5,784 nt of DNA from NCBI GenBank assembly GCA_003501335.1, contig DNPQ01000320.1, forward strand, positions 4,660 to 10,443. The letters are read 5' to 3'. The notes under the pieces were generated by a model, which worked only from the letters and a program-made list of their open reading frames with translations, was not told the DNA's origin and made no database searches. This document shows, in pieces, positions 1 to 4,490 of the stretch. The position numbers and the translations under genes are program-made. Position 1 is the stretch's first letter. Each line of letters begins with the position of its first letter. Source of the stretch: Bacillota bacterium. GTDB lineage: Bacteria > Bacillota > UBA4882 > UBA8346.

Positions 1-176
1 GAAAAGCTTAAACAAAAAATTTATTCCTATTCAACGTGATTAATATGGTTGGCGCATCAATCAGCGAAAATATAATTAATTTGGATTGAAATAAGCTTTG
101 CCCTGTTCAATGGTTTTTTAAAAATCATTTCTTCAATTTTTTTAATGAGTTTTGTTAAAGTTTTTTTGAGTTCAGC
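1..176. other. AT-rich segment without a recognisable gene
   Basis: No gene is recognised here. On the minus strand the reading frame stays open after the stop of the membrane-protein gene, from about 176 down to a TGA at 57. It has a lysine-rich composition but no plausible start with a ribosome-binding site, so it may be the tail of a decayed gene or chance. The T-runs here (around 113, 135 and 160) are not preceded by a convincing stem, so I do not call a terminator for the minus-strand genes. Confidence 0.4.
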
Positions 177-708
177 TTAATTTTCGTTGTAAATTAACTT
201 CCCCCCAGAGGTGTTGTCGAATACTTGTAAGCAAGGGTACCATACAACACTTATAACGGATGCAGGAGCTAGTACTGTTATTGGAAAGACGTTTCCGAAG
301 AACGTATAGAGCCCAATCCATAAGCCTTCAGCAACGCCCAATATTCTTATAGCCAGGGGCTTTCTGAGGATAGATGCTGAAATGAACCACATTGCGGACA
401 GCAAATGGGCGCTAAGACGTAATGACAATGCCATATCTGAAGGTAAGTTATACAATGACATGACTCCGTTGGTAATACCCAGGGTAATCCCGTAGCCTTG
501 CCCATTGCGGTGCTGGTAATCTGCTGACGACAAATATCACAAGCATATGAAAAATAATTCCTAAAACATGGCTAATCTTTAATCCAGGATTTATTAAATA
601 AAGAGCTACTGCCGGTATTAAAAATACAATTGGCAAAATAGTGATTGTGCGAAAACTGAACCCTTCTTGATGAGAATCGGATTGCTTACTTTTAAGACCT
701 TCGTTTAT
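177..708 (-). pseudogene. Small multi-pass membrane protein, frameshifted, lacking a normal start codon
   Basis: Function unknown. Two overlapping minus-strand frames together make one hydrophobic protein. The upstream frame contains two membrane segments (around TILPIVFLIPAVALYLI and LGIIFHMLVIFVVSRL) and runs to PAPQWAR. The downstream frame continues with YGITLGITNGVMSLYNLP and further hydrophobic segments to the stop at 177. Dropping one base near 495 joins them into about 176 residues with roughly four to five membrane helices. An AAGGAG site at 717-722 lies 8 nt before an ATA codon (706-708) in the correct frame, exactly where a start is expected. The only other starts, TTG codons at 636 and 533, have no ribosome-binding site. 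The ribosome-binding site falls just after the aldo/keto reductase stop, so the two genes form an operon. It is probably a pseudogene with two lesions; sequencing error could explain either one. Confidence 0.6.
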
Positions 709-716
709 TTTTTGAA

Positions 717-722
717 CTCCTT
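717..722 (-). promoter_or_regulatory. Ribosome-binding site of the membrane-protein gene
   Basis: AAGGAG on the minus strand, 8 nt upstream of the in-frame ATA at 708-706. It fixes where translation of the downstream gene should begin, and so shows that the normal ATG is missing. Confidence 0.6.
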
Positions 723-736
723 TTGAGGGTCTTTAA

Positions 737-1715
737 TTAAATTACAGCCGTACCGTTTCTAAATTTCCTATTAGGAAAAGAAGCACCGGCGATCTCATTT
801 TCCGGTATAGCTTCTTCAATTTCTTTGATATCATTTTCGGTCAGACGAATATCAAGTGACTGCAAAGCTTCTTGGATATGTGCAGGTGATAAACTGCCGA
901 TAAGTGGTATGATATTTTCCCCCTTGGATAGCATCCATGCAAACGCCAGTTGTGATAGGGTCATTTGTTTCTTTGCGGCAATCTCGCCGAGCTTTTTGGC
1001 CAAGGCGACATTTTTTTCGATATTTTCTTCAAAAAATAACGGAATAAAGCCTCCTTTACTTTTTTGAATCCGCTCTGCGGTCCAATTGCCGGCAAGGAGG
1101 CCATGCGCCACCGCACCAAAAACGACAATACCAATCCCCAATTCCTGCGCAGTCGGTAAAACATCTTTTTCGATGCTTCGGTTAAAAAGTGAGTACTCGG
1201 ATTCGAGCAAGCTGATGGGATGGGTTGCATGCGCTCTTCTTAATACTTCAGCATCGACCTGACTGACTCCGATATGTTTTACATAGCCAGCTTTAACCAG
1301 CTCAGAAATGGCGCCGATGGTTTCTTCGACAGGTATCCCCAAATCAATCCTTCCCGGCAGATAGAGATCAATATAGTCGAGATTAAGTCTTTTGAGGGAA
1401 TAGGTTAAATAATTCTTCACATGAGCGGGGGTGACATCCAACCCATAGGATGAGCCGTCAGGCCCACATAAAATTCCAAACTTCAGTGATATGAAATATT
1501 TATCTCTGTTATATCCCTTCAGCGCTTCCCCAATTAATATCTCGCTTCGGCCAGCGCCATAAAAATCCGCTGTGTTGAAATGATTAATTCCGTTCTCCAA
1601 TGCCGCATGAATTGCAGCGATGCCGCTACTTTTATTAATTTCATCGGCATTGGACATATAGCCACAGCCAAGACCGATTCTAGATATATCCCAGTCCTTT
1701 TTTTTGATAATTCAT
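737..1715 (-). CDS. Aldo/keto reductase, N-terminus out of frame at an A8 tract
   Basis: NAD(P)H-dependent aldo/keto reductase, a cytosolic TIM-barrel enzyme reducing carbonyl compounds. The uninterrupted frame is 737-1657 (306 aa), but its first ATG has no ribosome-binding site. The frame stays open upstream through KDWDISRIGLGCGY, a typical AKR first strand. An ATG at 1713-1715 with AGGGA upstream reads MNYQKK in another frame; removing one A from the A8 tract (1698-1705) joins them into 325 residues, a normal AKR length. In that numbering Tyr52 (TADFYG) and Lys78 (FISLKFG) of the catalytic tetrad are present. The Asp position (five before Tyr) is Asn47, and the usual His after the DLY strand is replaced (DLYLPGRIDLGIPVEET), resembling the AKR subgroup with YRPARLD at this point. 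The cofactor-side motif is IIPLIGSLSPAHIQEAL. It lies downstream of marR on the same strand and shares its operator core. The natural substrate is unknown. Confidence 0.85.
1698..1705 (-). other. A8 homopolymer frameshift site in the aldo/keto reductase
   Basis: Eight A on the minus strand, at codons 4-6 after the proposed ATG (1715-1713). Seven would keep the ATG in frame with the enzyme; eight gives a stop after 11 codons. The cause could be a sequence error, a mutation, phase-variable slippage or transcriptional slippage. Confidence 0.55.
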
Positions 1716-1732
1716 TATGATAGCTTCCCTAC

Positions 1733-1761
1733 TTTTTAAATGAGTATTTTGCTATTTGCAA
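1733..1761 (-). promoter_or_regulatory. Candidate promoter of the aldo/keto reductase gene
   Basis: Minus-strand TTGCAA (1761-1756) and TAAAAA (1738-1733) are separated by 17 bp, followed by the AGGGA site and the ATG at 1715. The -35 box lies at the edge of the 38-bp palindrome, so a protein bound there would block it. The -10 matches consensus at 4 of 6 positions, so the call is tentative. Confidence 0.35.
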
Positions 1762-1792
1762 TTAAATGTAGCTGGCTACATTTAATTGCAAA
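1755..1792. repeat. Perfect 38-bp palindrome containing a MarR operator core
   Basis: Arms of 18 bp (TTTGCAATTAAATGTAGC and its exact complement) flank a 2-bp TG centre. The inner 14 bp (1767-1780, TGTAGCTGGCTACA) matches the palindrome in the marR promoter (TGTAGATGTCTACA) except for one swapped symmetric base pair. It lies between marR and the aldo/keto reductase gene, overlapping the proposed -35 of the latter. This suggests an operator for the adjacent MarR. As RNA it would form a long hairpin, but no T-run follows it in the minus direction, so it is not a standard terminator. Confidence 0.7.
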
Positions 1793-1818
1793 AAAAAATA
1801 TCGGAATCCATGGAAAAG

Positions 1819-2277
1819 TTATGGCTTTGCTTGTCGCTTGTCAACGTTCTCAAAAGCACGAGCCAACAACGATACAAACATTGCTTTTTCGGCAGATGAC
1901 ATACCTTCCGTTATTATTTCTTCAGATTTTGATAACGCAGAATACACCTTATCCGTGAATTGTTTAGCTTTGGGTGTGATATCAATACGGAGGTTCCGTC
2001 CGTCGGCAGGGTTATTAGTGCGCGATATAAATCCGGTTTTCTCCAGGCCGTTCAATAAGTTTGTTATAGAGGGACCGCTTAAAGCCATTGTTTTCTCAAG
2101 AAAATTTCGGTTTATTTCAATATTTTCCGCGATGGATTGATCAATATGTCTCAGAAGAATCGCTTGGGAGTTATTAAAGCCATAATCCATCAGAATCTGG
2201 TCGGTTATTTCCCGAATCTTTTGTGCGATAAGCTTAATATATATGCTATAAGGATATTTGGCGAAAACACTGGGCAT
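1819..2277 (-). CDS. MarR-family winged-helix transcriptional regulator
   Basis: A 152-aa DNA-binding repressor of the usual MarR length, expected to act as a dimer. The N-terminal helix (about 10-32) and C-terminal helices (about 105-145) would form the dimer interface. The winged helix-turn-helix spans about 55-100: recognition helix LSGPSITNLLNGLEKTGF (about 67-83), then the wing with the family signature NPADGRNLRIDIT (89-101). There is no cysteine, so it is not an OhrR-type thiol peroxide sensor; a small ligand is likelier. The ATG start is supported by AAAGGAG (2284-2290) six bases upstream. It has a consensus promoter with a palindrome at the start of transcription, implying autorepression. 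The aldo/keto reductase gene lies 103 bp downstream on the same strand, behind a second copy of the operator core. I am confident of the family; the ligand is unknown. Confidence 0.93.
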   Translation of the reverse strand: MPSVFAKYPYSIYIKLIAQKIREITDQILMDYGFNNSQAILLRHIDQSIAENIEINRNFLEKTMALSGPSITNLLNGLEKTGFISRTNNPADGRNLRIDITPKAKQFTDKVYSALSKSEEIITEGMSSAEKAMFVSLLARAFENVDKRQAKP

Positions 2278-2283
2278 AGATAA

Positions 2284-2290
2284 CTCCTTT
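2284..2290 (-). promoter_or_regulatory. Strong ribosome-binding site of marR
   Basis: AAAGGAG on the minus strand, six bases before the ATG at 2277. It settles the start of the regulator. Confidence 0.8.
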
Positions 2291-2296
2291 AAATTG

Positions 2297-2310
2297 TGTA
2301 GATGTCTACA
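2297..2310. promoter_or_regulatory. Palindromic operator at the marR promoter
   Basis: TGTAGATGTCTACA has perfect 6-bp arms around a 2-bp centre. It abuts the -10 box on its downstream side and covers the expected transcription start. A repressor bound here would block marR transcription, so autoregulation is the simple reading. A near-identical core lies at 1767-1780. Confidence 0.7.
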
Positions 2311-2338
2311 TTATAAAGTGGGTTTCTGGTTTTGTCAA
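2310..2338 (-). promoter_or_regulatory. Consensus sigma-A promoter of marR
   Basis: Minus-strand -35 TTGACA (2338-2333), a 17-bp spacer and -10 TATAAT (2315-2310): all 12 consensus bases with ideal spacing. Such a strong promoter fits a gene kept down by its own repressor. Confidence 0.9.
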
Positions 2339-2351
2339 TGACCAGCTTTAG

Positions 2352-2492
2352 ATGGAATCAGATCAAAGGATTGAATGGTACGGAAGTATTAATTTATTGA
2401 GTTTTGGGAGTGCGGAGGAAAGCATTATGCGGCTTGAAAGTCCTAATATAGCCAATGAACTGATGAAAATTGTAGAAAAGGGTAATGCTTAG
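2352..2492 (+). pseudogene. C-terminal remnant of a phospholipase D-domain (helicase/nuclease-type) protein
   Basis: A 46-codon frame with no ribosome-binding site at its ATG. It reads IEWYGSINLLSFGSAEES then RLESPNIANELM and ends at a TAG. From memory, WYGSINxLSxGxxEESxMRLE is the closing block of the PLD-like domain in bacterial DEAD/DEAH-helicase/PLD proteins. There it follows the HxKxxxxD catalytic motif, and GSxN is the second half of the PLD signature. The catalytic His-Lys part and everything before it are gone: a TAG precedes the ATG, and upstream sequence belongs to the marR promoter. I read this as the tail of a deleted defence or DNA-repair gene. An unrelated short peptide is possible but less likely. 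Confidence 0.5.
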
Positions 2493-2643
2493 TTGTTATA
2501 AATTGTTGAAGAAAAGAAGAATGTAAAAATTTCATCGTTAGACCCGATACGGAGAGCGCTTTCACAAATAATTTGGCGATAGAATAGATGCGGTTAGCGT
2601 ATTACCCTCATCGGTGAAAAATATAAGTGCCTTCACTTGAAGA
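2493..2643. other. Intergenic stretch with no supported gene
   Basis: Between the PLD remnant and the promoter of the nucleotidyltransferase gene I see only short open patches. One on the plus strand from about 2502 reads IVEEKKNVKISSLDPIRRAL before a stop and has no start or ribosome-binding site. It may be further debris. Confidence 0.35.
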
Positions 2644-2673
2644 TTGGCTTGGGACGAATAAATTTGGTATAAT
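2644..2673 (+). promoter_or_regulatory. Promoter of the MNT nucleotidyltransferase gene
   Basis: -35-like TTGGCT (2644-2649), an 18-bp spacer and a perfect -10 TATAAT (2668-2673), followed by GAGGTGG about 8-10 bases before the ATG at 2701. The -10 is consensus and the -35 weak. Confidence 0.55.
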
Positions 2674-2700
2674 AAATATAAGAAATGAGGTGGTGGCAAA

Positions 2701-3012
2701 ATGCAAAACGTTTTAAACGAAGCAATCGATATTATTGTTAAAAATTTTGCTCCGGATAAAATCATCTTATTTGGTTTCCGCGCCACCGGAATGGCAAATC
2801 AGGATAGCGATTATGATTTATGTATTATAAAAAGTGATTTGCAGCATAAACGAAAAACCGCCCAAGATGTTTATAAAGCATTAATTGGGCTTCAATTTCC
2901 AGTTGATGTCATAGTAGAAACTCCTGAAAAATTTGAGGAATTAAAAACCAACCCGTTTTTAATTTATGGGAAGATTGCCGAAAATGGAGAAATTCTCTAT
3001 GAAAAGCAATGA
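2701..3012 (+). CDS. MNT-type nucleotidyltransferase (MntA-like antitoxin) with altered GS motif
   Basis: A 103-aa minimal nucleotidyltransferase-fold protein, full length for the antitoxin half of HEPN/MNT toxin-antitoxin pairs. In known pairs the MNT partner neutralises the HEPN RNase by adding AMP to it. The fold is visible: N-terminal helix (1-18), then IILFGFRATG, then DSDYDLCII with the metal-binding Asp37 and Asp39, and the third carboxylate Asp69 in FPVDVIVE. The active-site motif normally reads LFGSRA; here the serine that grips the nucleotide phosphate is Phe26, a one-base change (TCC to TTC). This should damage or abolish activity. The start has a good GAGGTGG site. The gene overlaps a HEPN frame by 14 bp in the usual antitoxin-toxin order, but that partner is truncated, so the MNT gene is an orphan with probably relaxed selection. 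Confidence 0.85.
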   Translation: MQNVLNEAIDIIVKNFAPDKIILFGFRATGMANQDSDYDLCIIKSDLQHKRKTAQDVYKALIGLQFPVDVIVETPEKFEELKTNPFLIYGKIAENGEILYEKQ

Positions 3013-3130
3013 ACTGGCAGTAGCTTGGCTGAAAAGAGCAATCAGTAATCTGGAAAAAGCAAAGATTGGTAAGATTTCCGAAGCCTTGTTTTGTTATAAG
3101 TTAAAAGCATTGAGGATTGATATGGATTAA
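2999..3130 (+). pseudogene. Truncated HEPN-domain toxin (HepT-like) remnant
   Basis: A 43-aa frame beginning with ATG inside the end of the nucleotidyltransferase gene (14-bp overlap). It reads KSNELAVAWLKRAISNLEKA, a typical first helix of small HEPN proteins that partner MNT antitoxins. Homologues are about 120-140 aa. Here the sequence breaks up after GKISE (expected acidic, DLCFDAQQ-like helix missing), continues as LKALRID and stops. The catalytic RxxxxH segment of HEPN RNases is absent, so it cannot be an active toxin. The 3' end runs into the antisense Abi_2 fragment, suggesting that a rearrangement removed the rest. Confidence 0.7.
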
Positions 3131-3303
3131 GCTCCAAAAATGCTTTGGCAAGCTTAATTTTATGGCCATGTTTCTATTGTATAGCCTTCCCCGATGAACG
3201 CAAATATTTCTTATGATTGATAGTCCATGAAGCCAATTTGATATATAATCGCAATGTACACCATAATATTCTCTGGCAATTGCTTGCTTTTCCTCAAATC
3301 GCA
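3101..3303 (-). pseudogene. Abi_2 (AbiD/AbiF-like) abortive-infection protein fragment
   Basis: Minus-strand frame reading YKLRFEEKQAIAREYYG, ISNWLHGLSIIRNICVHRGR, LYNR. These match my recollection of the C-terminal half of Abi_2 proteins (KxxIAxYYGV, then LESWLxSLxxLRNxCAHHxRLWNR). Abi_2 belongs to the HEPN superfamily, and the RNICVH segment supplies the RxxxxH motif expected of a HEPN RNase. Only about 65 residues are recognisable against roughly 300 in full proteins. The part of the frame beyond about 3303 is the shadow of the AIPR fragment on the other strand, so the N-terminal two-thirds is missing. No start or ribosome-binding site remains. It faces the HEPN stump head-on, with some overlap at 3101-3130. 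Confidence 0.6.
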
Positions 3304-3305
3304 AT

Positions 3306-3623
3306 TTGTATGAATTCCTTAAATTATTTAAGAAAGCTACAGGTGACCTTGACCGGTTATATGAGAAAAACGTAAGAAAGTATTTGGGTGGAGGCAGAGT
3401 TGTTAATAGAGGGATAGCACAAACTTTAAAGGTAAACCCGGAAAAGTTTGGACTTTTCAATAATGGTATTACTATTGTGGCTGAAGATCTGGCTATTAAT
3501 AGCGATAGTTTCTTATTAACCGAACCTTATGTAGTTAATGGATGCCAAACTACAAAAACCATCTGGCAAGTCTTGAATGAAAAACTTGATACAGGTGCTA
3601 GCCAACTTACCTCCGAAATTTGA
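3306..3623 (+). pseudogene. AIPR abortive-infection protein, internal fragment
   Basis: About 105 codons of an AIPR-family protein (phage-resistance proteins, usually around 550-650 aa). Recognisable blocks are GDLDRLYEKNVRKYLGG, VNRGIAQTL, then the family hallmarks FGLFNNGITIV and YVVNGCQTTKTIWQVL. The frame opens at a TTG without a ribosome-binding site exactly where the antisense Abi_2 piece ends. It loses resemblance to the family after LNEKLDTGA, before the stop at 3623. Both the N-terminal domain and the C-terminal half are missing, so this is an internal scrap of a former gene. The family identification is firm; function is surely lost. Confidence 0.75.
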
Positions 3624-3644
3624 GCAACTACTTTTTGCAAATAA

Positions 3645-3987
3645 GTTTCTAATGGGACAATCTCTTTCGGGACAGGTTTCAATTCGAAGTCAATTAGAGA
3701 GCTTGATTACCTGATGTAGATAAGTGAATTCAAAGGGTGCAGACCAGGGAAACCTAGAGGCGATCAAGGTTTATCCATTTTTAGTACAAAACCGGTAATA
3801 CCAGAGAGAAGATGGGTATTTAATTACTTATCTTTTCTTCGTGTTTCTAAGGCATATTTGGGCAATAAAATAAAAAATTATATATACATGTGGAAAGATA
3901 AATTTTGTTCCTAAAGCTTGGATAAAAACCAATTCCGGGATTCAGGATTATAATAAAAAAGTGTTTGCCATAGAGTGCAGTCTATAG
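3645..3987 (+). pseudogene. Decayed coding sequence of unknown family
   Basis: I do not recognise this. One plus-strand frame reads SNGTISFGTGFNSKSIRELDYLM, meets a TAG (3717-3719), then continues as FKGCRPGKPRGDQGLSIF, STKPVIPERRWVFNYLSFLR and YLGNKIKNYIYMWKDKF to a TAA at 3912. A second frame, open from 3874, reads CGKINFVPKAWIKTNSGIQD, YNKKVFAIE to a TAG at 3985. The compositions look protein-like rather than random. No start or ribosome-binding site is present. It may be the broken end of the AIPR gene, a separate defence gene, or two unrelated scraps. The merR promoter is embedded in its last codons. Confidence 0.35.
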
Positions 3988-3995
3988 TCTATAGT
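3965..3995 (+). promoter_or_regulatory. MerR-class promoter with a 19-bp spacer
   Basis: -35 TTGCCA (3965-3970) and -10 TATAGT (3990-3995) are separated by 19 bp rather than 17, the hallmark of promoters that MerR-family activators untwist. A dyad lies inside the spacer. Transcription would start around 4002, giving a leader of about 13 nt before the TTG start at 4015. Confidence 0.65.
3970..3985. promoter_or_regulatory. Probable MerR operator dyad
   Basis: ATAGAGT-GC-AGTCTAT has 7-bp arms with one mismatch around a 2-bp centre, placed between the -35 and -10 boxes. This is where MerR regulators bind. AGTCTAT is then repeated directly (3979-3985 and 3986-3992), which also forms the -10. Confidence 0.55.
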
Positions 3996-4005
3996 AAAAA
4001 TGTAG

Positions 4006-4464
4006 GTGAAAACATTGAGTTATTCAACGAAAGAAGTAACTGAGAAGTTAAACATTTCAATGCACACTCTTCGCTATTATGAAAAAGAAGGATTACTCCC
4101 CCAAATTTCTCGCGGCAAAAATGGGAATCGAGAGTATAGTGATTTGAATTTGGAACAGTTATTGTTGATCCGGTGCATGCGATCAACAGGTATGTCAATT
4201 GCTTATATCAAAGAATATATGGCGATTTGCATAGAAGGATACTCAAGCCTTTCATCCAGAAAGGAAATCATCTTATTGCAAAAAAAGATTCTTGAGGATC
4301 GTAGGAAAGAATTGGATGAAAATTTGGAAGTGATCAATTGGAAGCTGCAATATTATCAAAAAATAGAGAACAATGGGCCGGCAGGATATGATGACCTTGT
4401 TGCCCGGGAGCATGAAGTTTTTTGGGAGAAGATGGCCAATTTATTGAAAAAATCCAGTGATTAA
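4006..4464 (+). CDS. MerR-family regulator, NmlR/AdhR type
   Basis: DNA-binding activator that probably controls the alcohol dehydrogenase downstream. A GTG at 4006 is possible, but a TTG at 4015 fits better: AGGTG (4004-4008) is six bases before it, and the protein then begins MSYSTKEVTEKLNIS as in relatives (149 aa). Domains in that numbering: helix-turn-helix and wing (1-43; SMHTLRYYEKEGLLP, NGNREYSDLNLEQL), linker helices (45-75), and an antiparallel coiled coil (about 83-120) for dimerisation. Cys54, in LIRCMRSTGMSI, sits at the place of the reactive cysteine of NmlR (Cys54) and Bacillus AdhR (Cys52), which respond to formaldehyde and methylglyoxal. Cys72 is a second candidate. No metal-binding cysteine cluster is seen at the C-terminus. 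It is preceded by a 19-bp-spacer promoter and probably autoregulates. Family certain, aldehyde sensing inferred. Confidence 0.92.
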   Translation: MKTLSYSTKEVTEKLNISMHTLRYYEKEGLLPQISRGKNGNREYSDLNLEQLLLIRCMRSTGMSIAYIKEYMAICIEGYSSLSSRKEIILLQKKILEDRRKELDENLEVINWKLQYYQKIENNGPAGYDDLVAREHEVFWEKMANLLKKSSD

Positions 4465-4490
4465 ATTACAGAAAGGATAGATGGGTATTC

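Noticed and set aside
112..134. Imperfect AT palindrome around AATGGTTTTTT / AAAAATCATT as a terminator
   Set aside because: The stem is A-T only with mismatches, and it lacks a GC-rich base, so stable RNA folding is unlikely.
825..1230. Open frames on the plus strand and in a second minus frame inside the aldo/keto reductase gene
   Set aside because: They lie within a clearly coding frame, have no ribosome-binding sites and resemble no protein family.
1755..1792. The 38-bp palindrome as an intrinsic terminator of marR
   Set aside because: In the direction of marR transcription the hairpin is followed by ATAGCAAAATAC, not a T-run; the T8 lies on the wrong (upstream) side.
1838..2140. Plus-strand open frame opposite marR
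   Set aside because: It is a complementary shadow of the MarR coding frame with no start signals or family features.
3717..3719. In-frame TAG as a pyrrolysine or other recoded codon
   Set aside because: The surrounding region is full of decayed fragments and a second frame break follows; a nonsense mutation is the simpler reading.
4006..4014. GTG at 4006 as the start of the MerR gene
   Set aside because: It has no ribosome-binding site and would lie about 4 nt from the predicted transcription start. AGGTG, which contains this GTG, is well spaced for the TTG at 4015.
4481..4490. ATG at 4481 as the start of the dehydrogenase
   Set aside because: It is in another frame from the enzyme and soon ends; the enzyme frame begins at 4491.
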